Shown: one piece after another, positions 1 through 8,553 of the stretch
Layout of the letters: the number at the start of each line of letters is the position of its first letter
How positions within the stretch are numbered: position 1 is the first letter of the stretch
From: an uncultured Bacteroidales bacterium
GTDB taxonomy: Bacteria > Bacteroidota > Bacteroidia > Bacteroidales > UBA932
Assembly: GCA_947367375.1 (NCBI GenBank)
Contig: CANBDZ010000007.1
Span: forward strand, 1 to 40,795
Direction of reading: 5' to 3'
DNA: 40,795 nucleotides
Notes under the pieces: generated by a model
What the model was told of the DNA's origin: nothing
The model's input: only the letters and a program-made list of their open reading frames with translations
Database searches by the model: none
Translations under genes and position numbers: made by a program

Positions 1-369
1 TCCGTATGAACTTCCTACCTTGCATAATGCAAGAAGGAGATGCTGCGAAGATGCCTGGGCACTGCGGAGCCTTGTTGCCTCGAGTATGGTGAAACTCAGG
101 ACGTTCTGCGTGCCTCGCGAGAATGACACCTTGTCGATGTCGGAATATGGGATATGCTCGTTTGTGAAGATCTTGTCGTCGATGAACTGCTTCATTTCCT
201 CCATGTCTATCATCACTCCGCGCAGCACATCTGCGGCAGTATTCTCCTTATGTCGGATTATTCCGAGGAAGAGATGGTCGGGGGCGATTCCGTAGCTGCC
301 TGTCCTCATGGCTTCTTCTCTTGAAAAATTTATGATTGAGTTCAGTTCATCTGATATGCTGATGTCCAT
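1..369 (-). CDS. clpC: ClpC-type AAA+ chaperone, N-terminal fragment (window edge)
   Basis: This gene is absent from the ORF track because it has no stop inside the window. Reading the minus strand from the ATG at 369-367 gives 123 uninterrupted codons to base 1. The protein begins MDISISDELN and carries the Clp N-domain pattern SREEAMRTGSYGIAPDHLFLGIIR (quoted in part), equivalent to the repeat that opens ClpC/ClpA proteins, where R-x-GPEHLLLGLLR is typical. A second Clp-N repeat starts near residue 92 (LSFTILEATRLRSAQ followed by QHLLLALC). In the ClpC family this domain binds substrates or adaptors, and the AAA+ rings then unfold them for ClpP; those rings would lie outside the window. Divergence from gyrA is an arrangement I recall from other Bacteroidales. 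It could instead be a standalone Clp-N protein, because the ATPase part is not visible. Confidence 0.82.
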   Translation of the reverse strand, partial: MDISISDELNSIINFSREEAMRTGSYGIAPDHLFLGIIRHKENTAADVLRGVMIDMEEMKQFIDDKIFTNEHIPYSDIDKVSFSRGTQNVLSFTILEATRLRSAQASSQHLLLALCKVGSSYG

Positions 370-410
370 AAGAATAAAAATCGTATATGGTTGTTAGAAA
401 TTCGATTTTG

Positions 411-444
411 ATTGCACAAAATTACTAAAATTTTTGTAACTTTG
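411..444 (+). promoter_or_regulatory. Putative promoter of gyrA
   Basis: TAACTTTG at 437-444 matches the Bacteroidetes -7 consensus TAnnTTTG, and ATTG at 411-414 is a -33 candidate 22 bp upstream. The leader to the gyrA ATG would be about 30 nt. No Shine-Dalgarno sequence precedes the ATG, which is usual for this phylum. Confidence 0.55.
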
Positions 445-449
445 CCAAG
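417..449 (-). promoter_or_regulatory. Putative promoter of the clpC-like gene
   Basis: On the minus strand TAATTTTG (424-417) matches the Bacteroidetes -7 consensus TAnnTTTG. A CTTG (449-446) lies 21 bp upstream as a -33 candidate. It faces and overlaps the gyrA promoter. The call rests on the motif only. Confidence 0.5.
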
Positions 450-482
450 ATGTAATTTAAGATTAAGACTTAGAACAAAAAT

Positions 483-3014
483 ATGGAAAATGAAGTAAAG
501 ACCGGAAGGATTGAGCAGGTGAACATTGACCAGCAGATGAGGAGTGCGTACATCGACTACTCTATGTCGGTTATCGTGTCGCGAGCTCTTCCTGATGTGC
601 GTGACGGTTTCAAGCCGGTGCACAGAAGGGTGTTGTTCGGAATGGATGGACTTGGACTTCGTCATACAAGCCAGACAAAGAAGTCTGCCCGTATTGTCGG
701 TGAGGTGCTCGGTAAGTACCACCCGCACGGTGACTCAAGCGTTTACGACGCAATGGCCAGAATGGCTCAGGACTGGAGCCTGAGGTATCCGCTTGTCTTC
801 GGACAGGGTAACTTCGGTTCGATGGACGGTGACCCTGTGGCTGCGATGCGTTACACCGAGGCGAAGCTTTCGAAACTCTCTGATGAGGTGCTCGCTGACC
901 TCGAAAAGGATACAGTTGATTTCCAGAACAACTTTGACGACTCCCTTCAGGAGCCAACAGTGCTTCCTACGAAGCTCCCGCTCCTTCTCTTGAACGGTTC
1001 GTCAGGTATCGCGGTCGGAATGGCGACCAACATGGCTCCGCACAACCTTACAGAGTGCTGCGACGCAATCTGCGCATATATCGACAACCCGGAGATCACT
1101 ATTGAGGAACTCATGCATTATGTCAAGGGTCCGGATTTCCCTACAGGAGGTATAATCCAGGGACGTCAGGGCATCAAGGATGCTTTCGAGACTGGTAGAG
1201 GCCGTATCGTGATCCGCTCAAAGACTGAGATCGAAGTGAGCGATTCAGGCCGTGAGACCATCGTCGTGACAGAGATCCCGTACATGGTGAACAAGCGTGA
1301 GATGATCGAGAAGATCGCTGAACTTGTCGAGACCAAGAAGATTGACGGCATTGCATATATCAACGATGAGACTACAATGAAGGGCGTCCGCATCGTCATC
1401 CGTCTCAAGAAGGATGCGAATGCGAATGTGGTTCTCAACATGCTCTACAAGTACAGCCCGCTTCAGTCAAGTTTCTCAGTGAACAACGTCGCCCTCGTAA
1501 ACGGAAGACCTCGCACACTGAATCTGAAGCAGCTCATCAAGTACTTCGTGCGTCATCGCCACGAGGTTATCCTCAGAAGAACAAGATTCGACCTCGAAAA
1601 GGCTCAGAAGAGAGCCCACATCCTCGAAGGTCTCCTCAAGGCACTCGACGTGATCGATGAAATCATCAAGATCATCCGCGCATCTAAGAGTGTTGATGAA
1701 GCTAAGGCAGAGCTGATGTCTACATTCGACTTCACTGAGGTACAGGCTACTGCGATTGTCGAGATGCGACTCCGTCAGCTCACTGGTCTTGAAAGAGAGA
1801 AACTCCAGAGCGAGTACGACGAGCTTATGAAGTTCATCCAGTACTGCCAGGACGTTCTCGCTGACGAGAAGCTCCAGATGGGCATCATCAAGGATGAGAC
1901 AATGGAGATGAAGGAAAAGTACGGTGACGACAGACGTACAGAGATCGTTCTTTCTTCAGACGAGTTCAATCCAGAGGACTTCTATGCTGACGAGGATGTT
2001 GTGATCACAATCTCACACCTTGGCTACATCAAGAGAACTTCACTTACCGAGTACCGTCTCCAGAACAGAGGTGGCGTCGGAATGAAGGGAAGCGCAACTC
2101 GTGATGAGGACTTCATCGAGCACATCTATGTAGCTAACATGCACAGCACAATGCTCCTGTTCACCCAGAACGGAAAGTGCTACTGGCTCAAGGTATACGA
2201 GATTCCAGAGGGATCACGAGCATCGAAGGGACGTGCAATCCAGAACATCATCAACATAGAGCCGGACGACAAGATCAAGACATATCTCAATGTCCGCAAC
2301 CTCAAGGACGAGGAATATGTAAACAACACATATATTGTACTCGGTACTAAGCAGGGTATCATCAAGAAGACTTCTCTCGAGGCTTACTCAAGACCAAGAG
2401 CTAATGGTGTGATCGCTGTTACAGTCCGTGACGGAGATGAACTCCTTGATGCTGTACTTACAAACGGTAACTGCGAGATTCTTCTTGCAGGACGCAAGGG
2501 ACGTTGCTGCCGCTTCGATGAGACAGATGCAAGAGCACTCGGAAGAACTGCTTCCGGCGTTCGTGGCATAACTATTGATGAGGATGATGAAGTTATCGGA
2601 ATGATAGCATATGATCCGAATGCTGAAGACGCGTCGGCACACAGCCTTCTCGTTGTCAGCGAGAACGGTTATGGTAAGCGTTCGGAGTTCGACGAGTATC
2701 GCAAGACAAACAGAGGCGGAAAGGGTGTCAAGACATTGAATATTACCGAGAAGACAGGTTCTCTCGTGGCAATGAAGAATGTTACTGACGAGAACGACCT
2801 TATGATCATCAATCGCTCAGGCATCACCATCAGAATGGCAGTGGCAGACATCAAGGTTGCCGGCCGTGCTACTCAGGGCGTACGCCTTATCAACATCAGA
2901 GAGGGAGACTCTATCGCTGCAATTTCAGCTGTCAACAAGTCAGAAGATGAGCAGAATCTTCAGCAGCCGGCAGAAGGACAGGCTTCCGAGTCAACAGAAC
3001 AGACAAATAACTAA
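483..3014 (+). CDS. gyrA: DNA gyrase subunit A
   Basis: The product is GyrA, which breaks and rejoins DNA with GyrB to introduce negative supercoils. Its 843 residues fit the family. The N-terminal breakage-reunion domain shows [17 protein letters not shown] and the catalytic tyrosine in [10 protein letters not shown] (Y124). The quinolone-determining region reads [10 protein letters not shown], with Ser85 and Asp89 at the positions of E. coli Ser83 and Asp87, so no classical resistance substitution is present there. The C-terminal beta-pinwheel follows, with a GyrA-box-like QNRGGVG near residues 527-533 and a second NRGGKG further on. The protein ends in a polar Glu/Gln/Ser-rich tail. GyrA is favoured over ParC by the GyrA-box position and the overall length. 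The gene is followed after 21 nt by the TPR gene. Confidence 0.97.
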   Translation: MENEVKTGRIEQVNIDQQMRSAYIDYSMSVIVSRALPDVRDGFKPVHRRVLFGMDGLGLRHTSQTKKSARIVGEVLGKYHPHGDSSVYDAMARMAQDWSLRYPLVFGQGNFGSMDGDPVAAMRYTEAKLSKLSDEVLADLEKDTVDFQNNFDDSLQEPTVLPTKLPLLLLNGSSGIAVGMATNMAPHNLTECCDAICAYIDNPEITIEELMHYVKGPDFPTGGIIQGRQGIKDAFETGRGRIVIRSKTEIEVSDSGRETIVVTEIPYMVNKREMIEKIAELVETKKIDGIAYINDETTMKGVRIVIRLKKDANANVVLNMLYKYSPLQSSFSVNNVALVNGRPRTLNLKQLIKYFVRHRHEVILRRTRFDLEKAQKRAHILEGLLKALDVIDEIIKIIRASKSVDEAKAELMSTFDFTEVQATAIVEMRLRQLTGLEREKLQSEYDELMKFIQYCQDVLADEKLQMGIIKDETMEMKEKYGDDRRTEIVLSSDEFNPEDFYADEDVVITISHLGYIKRTSLTEYRLQNRGGVGMKGSATRDEDFIEHIYVANMHSTMLLFTQNGKCYWLKVYEIPEGSRASKGRAIQNIINIEPDDKIKTYLNVRNLKDEEYVNNTYIVLGTKQGIIKKTSLEAYSRPRANGVIAVTVRDGDELLDAVLTNGNCEILLAGRKGRCCRFDETDARALGRTASGVRGITIDEDDEVIGMIAYDPNAEDASAHSLLVVSENGYGKRSEFDEYRKTNRGGKGVKTLNITEKTGSLVAMKNVTDENDLMIINRSGITIRMAVADIKVAGRATQGVRLINIREGDSIAAISAVNKSEDEQNLQQPAEGQASESTEQTNN

Positions 3015-3035
3015 ATAACTTAATACTGTATTATT

Positions 3036-4349
3036 ATGAAAAGAATTTTGATCGCATTGGCAGTGCTTCTTTCAGTACAGGTAGCTGATGCACAGACAAA
3101 GTCTCCAGAGGCAGCAAAGAAGGCAGTTGTAGCTGCAGAAGAAGCTGCTCAGAACCCTAAGAAGTCTACAAAGGTTGCAACTTGGGTAAAGCTCGCAACA
3201 TCTTACATGGATGCATACAACGCACCTGCAGGTTCTGCATGGGTAGGAGCATCTAAGCAGGAGCTCCAGCTCCTTATGGGTGGCCAGCAGCCACTTTCAG
3301 TTGTGAATGTAGAAGTAGGCGGTGAGGCTCTTGTTAAGGAGTCATACGCAGACAAGGATTTCTACTTCAACTCAAACGGACAGCTCGCGCTTATCGACAT
3401 TACAAAGCCAGTTGTTGAGAATGCACTTGCAAAGGCTATCGATGCTTACAAGAAGGCATATGAGGTAGACGTAAAGAAGTCAAAGATCAAGGATATTACA
3501 GGAGGTCTTGAGATCATCTCGAAGAAGTACATGGATGAGGCTATGAATGCTTACACATTCGGTGACCTCGTGAAGGCATCAGAGCTCTTCGAGGCTGCTG
3601 CAAATGCTTCTGCAGTTGAGCCACTTGCAAAGATCGACACCACAGCTCTTTATAACGCAGGATACACAGCGTGGGCTGCAAACAACAACGATAAGGCTAA
3701 GGAGATCTTCGAGAAGTGCCTTGAGGTAGGTTACTACTATGAGGGTGGTGAGGTGTTCGCAAAGCTTGGCGACATCTACACTAAGCTCGGTGACGCTAAG
3801 AAGGGAGCTGCAATGCTTGAGGAAGGTTTCGTTAAGTTCCCACAGAGCCAGAGCATCCTTATCGGTCTCATCAACTACTACATCTCAAGCGGAGAGGATA
3901 CAGACCGTCTCTTTGTTCTCATCGACGAGGCTAAGAAGAATGAGCCAAACAATGCATCACTCTACTATGTAGAAGGAAACATCTACAAGGAGCTCAAGCA
4001 GACAGATAAGGCAGTTGAGGCTTATCTGAAGTGTGCTGACATCAATCCTGAGTACGAGTACGGCTTCATCGGTGCAGGTGTTCTTTACTATGATCTCGCT
4101 GTTGAGCTTTCAGAGAAGGCTTCAAACGAGTTTGATGACGCTAAGTACAACGCTCTCGTTGAGCAGTTCGAGACATCTCTCCACAATGCTCTCGAGCCAT
4201 TCGAGAAGGCATTCAACCTTACTAAGGACGAGGGTCTTAAGGTGAGCATCGCTGAGTACCTCAAGAACATCTACTATCGTTTCATCTCTAAGGGTACAAG
4301 CTACGAGGAGGGTTATAATAAGTATGCAGCTATCGTAGCTGGAAAATAA
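3036..4349 (+). CDS. Secreted tetratricopeptide-repeat protein
   Basis: This 437-residue protein starts with a clear signal peptide (MKRILIALAVLLSVQVADAQ, cleavage after ADA or DAQ), so it is periplasmic or surface located. The middle and C-terminal part is helical with several TPR-like units, for example ALYNAGYTAWAANNNDKAKE, then VFAKLGDIYTKLGDAKKGA and LYYVEGNIYKELKQTDKAVE. Such repeats usually hold protein partners. No catalytic motif is visible. It directly follows gyrA, probably on the same transcript, and a TPR protein at this place is an arrangement I recall from other Bacteroidales. Its specific role is unknown. Repeated use of a few favoured codons (gct, gca, aag, ctc) suggests high expression, but this is an impression and not a calculation. 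Confidence 0.85.
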   Translation: MKRILIALAVLLSVQVADAQTKSPEAAKKAVVAAEEAAQNPKKSTKVATWVKLATSYMDAYNAPAGSAWVGASKQELQLLMGGQQPLSVVNVEVGGEALVKESYADKDFYFNSNGQLALIDITKPVVENALAKAIDAYKKAYEVDVKKSKIKDITGGLEIISKKYMDEAMNAYTFGDLVKASELFEAAANASAVEPLAKIDTTALYNAGYTAWAANNNDKAKEIFEKCLEVGYYYEGGEVFAKLGDIYTKLGDAKKGAAMLEEGFVKFPQSQSILIGLINYYISSGEDTDRLFVLIDEAKKNEPNNASLYYVEGNIYKELKQTDKAVEAYLKCADINPEYEYGFIGAGVLYYDLAVELSEKASNEFDDAKYNALVEQFETSLHNALEPFEKAFNLTKDEGLKVSIAEYLKNIYYRFISKGTSYEEGYNKYAAIVAGK

Positions 4350-4370
4350 TCATTCCATACATATAATATA

Positions 4371-4404
4371 AGAAGAGCAGACCGTCAGGCCTGCTCTTCT
4401 TTTT
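4371..4404. terminator. Bidirectional intrinsic terminator between the TPR gene and phoH-like gene
   Basis: A 10-bp perfect stem AGAAGAGCAG (4371-4380) pairs with CTGCTCTTCT (4391-4400) around a 10-nt loop, followed by TTTT on the plus strand and by a T-rich tract on the minus strand. The right arm encodes the last residues of the convergent PhoH-like protein, so coding sequence and terminator overlap. Confidence 0.8.
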
Positions 4405-5332
4405 CAAATGCTTTGACTATCTTGGCGACAAGCGGGTGTCGGACTATATCTTCGTTCTTGAAGAATATCGTCTTGACACCTTTTATGTTTTTTGTCAGTT
4501 CTATTCCTTTAAGGAGTCCTGAGTCCCTCTTGTTCGGAAGGTCGATCTGGCTTGCGTCTCCTGTCACAATGAACTTGGCGTCGCAACCCATACGGGTGAG
4601 GAACATCTTGAGCTGTCCGAGATTGGTGTTCTGCGCCTCGTCGAGAATCACGCATGCTCTGTCAAGGGTGCGTCCTCTCATATACGCAAGCGGAGCTATC
4701 TGGATGGTTCCTTCAGCCATAAACTCCTGAAGTCTCTTTCCTGGGATCATATCCCCGAGGGCGTCGTACAGAGGCTGGAGATATGGGTCAAGCTTGTCCT
4801 TCAGGTCTCCTGGCAGGAAACCGAGCCTTTCTCCTGCTTCCACAGCCGGTCTGGTCAGGATAATCCTCTTAATTTCCCTGTTCTTCAGTGCTCTGACAGC
4901 CAAGGCTATGGCTATGTAGGTCTTACCTGTTCCGGCAGGTCCTACTGCAAACAGAAGGTCATTTTCAAAATATGACTTGACCATCTCCTGCTGGGTACGG
5001 TTGCGGGCCTTGATAGGCTTTCCGTCGTTGCCGTACACGATGGTGGATTCTCCCGTGAGCTTGAACCTGTCAGGCGATGATTCTCCGTCGAACAGGTCTT
5101 CCACATCGTATGGGGTCACGTTCATCTTGTGCTGTCTTCTTTCGATCAGCATATGAAGTTTCTTTTCAAATGAAAGTGTGTCTTCCTCTGTGCCTTCAAG
5201 AATGATTTCGTTGCCTCGTGCGACAACTTTCAGATTGGGAAAGTAGGTGCACAAAGCTTCCAGATTCTTGTTGGCTGCCCCATAGATCTCTATAGGGTCA
5301 ATGGATTCAAGTACAATAGTCTTCTTGCTCAT
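4385..5332 (-). CDS. PhoH-family P-loop ATPase
   Basis: This 315-residue protein belongs to the PhoH-like (YbeZ type) family, cytoplasmic ATPases linked to RNA metabolism and often to YbeY. A Walker A motif GPAGTGKT lies at residues 131-138 and a Walker B VILDEAQNT at 228-236. Family hallmarks such as LTRPAVEAGERLGFLPGDL and FIVTGDASQIDLP are present. The N-terminal ~80 residues are the short variable region usual for this group. The start at 5332 lies only 2 nt after the stop of the upstream capA-like gene, suggesting translational coupling. The stop codon lies in the loop of the shared terminator. The biochemical role of the family is only partly known. Confidence 0.93.
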   Translation of the reverse strand: MSKKTIVLESIDPIEIYGAANKNLEALCTYFPNLKVVARGNEIILEGTEEDTLSFEKKLHMLIERRQHKMNVTPYDVEDLFDGESSPDRFKLTGESTIVYGNDGKPIKARNRTQQEMVKSYFENDLLFAVGPAGTGKTYIAIALAVRALKNREIKRIILTRPAVEAGERLGFLPGDLKDKLDPYLQPLYDALGDMIPGKRLQEFMAEGTIQIAPLAYMRGRTLDRACVILDEAQNTNLGQLKMFLTRMGCDAKFIVTGDASQIDLPNKRDSGLLKGIELTKNIKGVKTIFFKNEDIVRHPLVAKIVKAFEKEEQA

Positions 5333-5334
5333 TA

Positions 5335-6480
5335 TCAGTCTTTTATTCCTGTTTTGTCTTTTACGTGGTTATAGGTGTCAATCATTTTGTCATAGTCATA
5401 CACCCCAGTCCATAAGTCCCTTTTCCCTATGAATTTCTTCACTGGAATCACAGTGTATGATCCATTGTAGCCTCCAGGTCTTGAACACCATATGTAGGTG
5501 AATTCAAGCGGCAGGAACTTCAGATCTCCGTTGTGCATGCGGACTACGGAAATTTTTGCCAGCAGTCCAAGTTGGGTGTTCTTTGCGCTCATGTTCGAGA
5601 CTGCATTTCCCAATGAATATGCCACATTTGCGGAGCCTTTCGCCTGTGTGTCCTGTATGACATGCGGATGACTTCCTATTATGAAATCTGCTCCGTTTTC
5701 AACCATCCATTCAGCCATTTCTTCCTGGGTCCCGTTGTGCTTCAGGACATACTCGTCTCCCCAGTGCGGCAGTGCTATCGTAAGGTCTGCATCTTCATTG
5801 TATGCCTTTGCGAAAGCTTCCCTCAGGAAGTCTTTATTAGCCATATAATTGACTTTAGGCCAATGAGTTCCACTTCCCATATTTGTTCCGTATGTGAAGT
5901 TTATCAAAGCTGTCCTGATGCCTTTCTTCAGCACAAAGAGCGGGTTGGTTTTCGCTCTTTCCTCCTCGTCAGAAGCAAGTCCGGTGAAGCGGACTCCTTC
6001 CATATTTCGATATATTTCCAATGTTCTTTCAGCACCCTTGCCTCCTTTGTCGAAGATGTGATTGTTGGCGGTAAGGAATATGTCGAATCCGCAGTCAGCA
6101 AGGTAACTGGCGTAACTGTCGGGAGCAGAGAAGCACGGATAGCCTGTGTGCGGTTCTCCAGCCAGTGTGAACTCCATATTCGCTATGGCGATGTCGGCTT
6201 GCGCTATCTCCTCTTCAAGCAGGTGGAAATATGAACTGAAATCGTATTCCAGACCACTCCTGTGGGCATTTTGGATCTGGTTGGCGTGCATCATCATGTC
6301 TCCTGCAACAAGTATGGTCAGGGTGTCTGATGCAAACAGAGGTTCGACCTCAAAAATCGACTTGGACCATCTTTCTGGCATAATTATTTCTTGTGCATCG
6401 AGGGTTGTTCCCCCGAGTGTGCAGAAGGTGATTATTGAAGCTGCTGTAAGCTTAAATATATGTGAAGAAAAAATGGCCAA
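5335..6480 (-). CDS. Secreted CapA-family metallophosphatase-like protein
   Basis: This 381-residue protein has an N-terminal signal peptide (hydrophobic to about residue 25, then TTLDAQ), so it is exported. It matches the CapA (PGA_cap) family, a calcineurin-like metallophosphoesterase fold named after Bacillus poly-gamma-glutamate capsule genes. Expected metal-site blocks are in order: VAGDMMMH (D61), NMEFTLAG (about 101-108), TANNHIFDKG (NNH 139-141), PHWGDEY and IGSHPHVIQ (HPH 271-273). Outside capsule loci the substrate is unknown, and no other capsule gene is nearby, so capsule synthesis should not be assumed. It is the first gene of a two-gene unit with phoH-like, with 2 nt between them. 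Confidence 0.88.
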   Translation of the reverse strand: MAIFSSHIFKLTAASIITFCTLGGTTLDAQEIIMPERWSKSIFEVEPLFASDTLTILVAGDMMMHANQIQNAHRSGLEYDFSSYFHLLEEEIAQADIAIANMEFTLAGEPHTGYPCFSAPDSYASYLADCGFDIFLTANNHIFDKGGKGAERTLEIYRNMEGVRFTGLASDEEERAKTNPLFVLKKGIRTALINFTYGTNMGSGTHWPKVNYMANKDFLREAFAKAYNEDADLTIALPHWGDEYVLKHNGTQEEMAEWMVENGADFIIGSHPHVIQDTQAKGSANVAYSLGNAVSNMSAKNTQLGLLAKISVVRMHNGDLKFLPLEFTYIWCSRPGGYNGSYTVIPVKKFIGKRDLWTGVYDYDKMIDTYNHVKDKTGIKD

Positions 6481-6507
6481 TATCAGTGTTGTTAAGTTTT
6501 CTAAGTC

Positions 6508-6528
6508 ATCCCCGACTTGATCGGGGAT
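6508..6528. repeat. REP-like palindrome (ATCCCCGA/TCGGGGAT)
   Basis: A perfect 8-bp stem ATCCCCGA (6508-6515) and TCGGGGAT (6521-6528) surrounds a CTTGA loop. It shares the core GTCATCCCCG...CGGGGATC with the palindrome at 26381-26402, so the two look like copies of one small intergenic repeat family. Here it lies between a putative minus-strand -7 element and the capA-like start, so it would be part of that mRNA leader. Confidence 0.7.
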
Positions 6529-6534
6529 CTATTG

Positions 6535-6542
6535 CAAATATA
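6535..6542 (-). promoter_or_regulatory. Putative -7 element for the capA-phoH unit
   Basis: TATATTTG on the minus strand (6542-6535) matches TAnnTTTG. No good -33 TTTG is visible at the expected distance. A transcript from here would include the hairpin at 6508-6528 in its leader. Confidence 0.4.
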
Positions 6543-6553
6543 TCAAGAATTAT

Positions 6554-6584
6554 TTTGTCTCAGAGTATTAAATCGTTAAATTTG
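6554..6584 (+). promoter_or_regulatory. Putative promoter of the SPOR/M28-TonB operon
   Basis: TTTG at 6554-6557 and TAAATTTG at 6577-6584 are separated by 19 bp, a close match to the Bacteroidetes -33/-7 promoter. It sits 26 bp before the first ATG at 6611. Confidence 0.65.
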
Positions 6585-6610
6585 CACGAATACGCAATTT
6601 TGAATGCAAA

Positions 6611-7159
6611 ATGAAACGCAACGTGAAAATCTTTGATGGCATGAGACATAATGTAATACTTCTTCTTGCGATTCTTATGATGACAGCTACAAGCTGCGAT
6701 TTTATGAGAGTGTTGGCTGGAAGGCCTACAAGCAAGGACATTGAGACCAGAAGGCTGGAGATAATCAAGGCTGAGGAAGCTGCGCTTCAGGCAAAACTGG
6801 ACTCGATCAGAATTAAGGAGGAGAAGAAGGTTGCAGACTCTCTTGCTGCGATGGAATCGTTGGTTTCAGCTGGCGTTGTAATGTCTGGTCCGGAGAGGCT
6901 CGGAGGTCTTGTCGAAGAGTCGCTTCCGTCACATTACTATGTGATAGCAGGCGCATTCAAGGAGAGGAAGAATGCTCAGAAACTCGCGGATGATGCGGCT
7001 GCCAAAGGTTATAAGGTGTCGCTTCTGAACTGCCGAAGAGGAATGGTCGCTGTAGGACTTTGCCCGTCAGACAACATTGCTGAGGTAGGTCTTGCATATG
7101 AATCGTTAAAGAATGAGCTGTTCTTTCCAAAGGATGCGTGGGTGCTTGTAATGGAGTAG
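6611..7159 (+). CDS. SPOR-domain lipoprotein
   Basis: This 182-residue protein carries a lipoprotein signal peptide with lipobox TATSC (Cys29). A second in-frame ATG at 6641 (MRHNVILLLA) would give a more typical signal length, and the promoter at 6554-6584 allows either start. After the Cys comes a charged helical segment (about residues 40-85), then a C-terminal SPOR domain from about residue 107 beginning HYYVIAGAFKERKNAQKLAD, with repeated alpha/beta pattern. SPOR domains bind denuded peptidoglycan at division sites, so a cell-envelope role is likely. The gene is 3 nt from the following M28/TonB gene, so the two probably form one operon and may work together in the envelope. Confidence 0.85.
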   Translation: MKRNVKIFDGMRHNVILLLAILMMTATSCDFMRVLAGRPTSKDIETRRLEIIKAEEAALQAKLDSIRIKEEKKVADSLAAMESLVSAGVVMSGPERLGGLVEESLPSHYYVIAGAFKERKNAQKLADDAAAKGYKVSLLNCRRGMVAVGLCPSDNIAEVGLAYESLKNELFFPKDAWVLVME

Positions 7160-7162
7160 TCT

Positions 7163-8515
7163 ATGAAATTGGAGAAGTTGTTTTTAGTGTGCATTGCACT
7201 CGTTTTGTCACTGACTGCCGGTGCTCAGTTTCGCGAAGGTGTGTCCTATGAGGAACTCTATGACAGCGAGACTGTTGCAGCTGTAAAGTCTCATGTCAGG
7301 GAGCTTTCTGCAAATCATCTTGAAGGTAGGAAGGCCGGCTCGGAGGGAGAGAAGTACGCTGCGGAGTATGTCACATCTAAATTTAAGGAGTATGGTGTGG
7401 ATGTGCTCTCACCATCCGATGGCGAAGTGTTCGGCATCAAGACGGAATCCGGTGACACGATCACCTCAAGAAACGTAGTCGCCTATGTTCAGGGATATGA
7501 CAAAAATCTTCGCGACCACTACATCGTGGTCGGTGCCAGATTGGATAATATCGGTACATCAGTCACAATGATCGACGGCAAACCGGTAGAGAGGGTGTAC
7601 TGCGGAGCCAATGGCAATGCTTCCGGACTCGCAATGCTCCTGGAGCTTGCAAGAATGGTTCAGACCAACTCAATATTGTTCCGCCGCTCTGTCATTTTCG
7701 TCGCTTTCGGAGCCTCTACAGAGACATTTGCCGGATCGTGGTATTTCTTGAACCGTTCGTTTAAAGGTGCGGATTCGATTGACGGTATGATAAACCTGGA
7801 TATGCTCGGTACAGCCTATCACGGTTTTTATGCATATACATCATCAAACTCGGATATGAACGCTCTCATAACCACACTTTCGGGTAATCTTCAGCCGATT
7901 GTACCTGAGGTAGTTGCCACAGAGCCGTATCCTTCAGATCACAGAGCCTTCTATGACAAGGAGATCCCGTCTGTGATGTTCACCACCGGCCGTTATCCGG
8001 AGCATAATACAGACAGAGACACCCAGTCCATCATAGATTTTGAAAATATGGAAAGGGAACTTGAGTACATCTATAACTTCACTGAGGCTCTTGCCAATGC
8101 CAATGAGAAGATGATGTTCCGAACTTCCGACCTGCCTGTCAGCAAGCGTTCAGGCGAGGATGTGGTTTCGTACTATGAATGCGACCAGAGACCGACTTTC
8201 CTCGGCACATCGGAGCCTTCCGCGTTCCTTGAAAAGTGGGTCTACCAGTACTTGAGGTACCCGGAGAAGGCTGTCCGTGATGGTGTTCAGGGACGTGTGG
8301 TAGTAGAATTCGTCATCGAGAAGGATGGAAAGGTCTCAGATGTCAGAGTTATAAAAGGTGTTTCTGAAGAGCTTGATGCAGAAGCTGTTAAGGTGATAAG
8401 CGCCTCCCCTAAGTGGAAGCCTGGAAGGGTGAGGGGAGAGAGAGTCCGTACCTCACTGAGTCTTCCTGTAGAATTCCGACTTGAAAAGAAAGGCTCCAAA
8501 TCGACAAGGCATTAA
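7163..8515 (+). CDS. M28 peptidase-fold / TonB C-terminal fusion, probably catalytically inactive
   Basis: This 450-residue protein has a signal peptide (MKLEKLFLVCIALVLSLTAGA), an M28 aminopeptidase-like domain (about 35-315) and a TonB C-terminal domain (about 350-441, with YPEKAVRDGVQGRVVVEF). The M28 fold is clear from ...YIVVGARLDNIG, NASGLAMLLELAR, INLDMLG and IPSVMFTTG. However, the metal motifs are altered: GARLDNIG has Arg126 where enzymes have His, GANGNASG has Gly151 in place of the metal Asp, and AFGASTETFAGS has Ser-Thr (185-186) in place of the catalytic Glu-Glu. D128, D213 and a His-x-x-x-x-D segment (EHNTDRD) remain. I infer a pseudoenzyme with a binding or structural envelope role. 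It is cotranscribed with the SPOR lipoprotein. Confidence 0.85.
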   Translation: MKLEKLFLVCIALVLSLTAGAQFREGVSYEELYDSETVAAVKSHVRELSANHLEGRKAGSEGEKYAAEYVTSKFKEYGVDVLSPSDGEVFGIKTESGDTITSRNVVAYVQGYDKNLRDHYIVVGARLDNIGTSVTMIDGKPVERVYCGANGNASGLAMLLELARMVQTNSILFRRSVIFVAFGASTETFAGSWYFLNRSFKGADSIDGMINLDMLGTAYHGFYAYTSSNSDMNALITTLSGNLQPIVPEVVATEPYPSDHRAFYDKEIPSVMFTTGRYPEHNTDRDTQSIIDFENMERELEYIYNFTEALANANEKMMFRTSDLPVSKRSGEDVVSYYECDQRPTFLGTSEPSAFLEKWVYQYLRYPEKAVRDGVQGRVVVEFVIEKDGKVSDVRVIKGVSEELDAEAVKVISASPKWKPGRVRGERVRTSLSLPVEFRLEKKGSKSTRH

Positions 8516-8553
8516 AGAATTAATATTATCTTTACAAGATATTTTATATACCT

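Noticed and set aside
20-295. Plus-strand ORF of 91 aa at the left edge
   Set aside because: It is the antisense shadow of the clear Clp-N domain gene on the minus strand.
342-728. Minus-strand ORF of 128 aa overlapping gyrA
   Set aside because: It lies mostly inside the gyrA coding sequence in another frame, has no recognisable domain, and crosses the divergent promoter region.
5662-6234. Plus-strand ORF of 190 aa opposite the capA-like gene
   Set aside because: It is antisense to a gene with all CapA motifs and shows no domain of its own.
5335-6480. Capsule (poly-gamma-glutamate) biosynthesis role for the CapA-family protein
   Set aside because: No other capsule genes are nearby and the family is used more widely, so only the fold is called.
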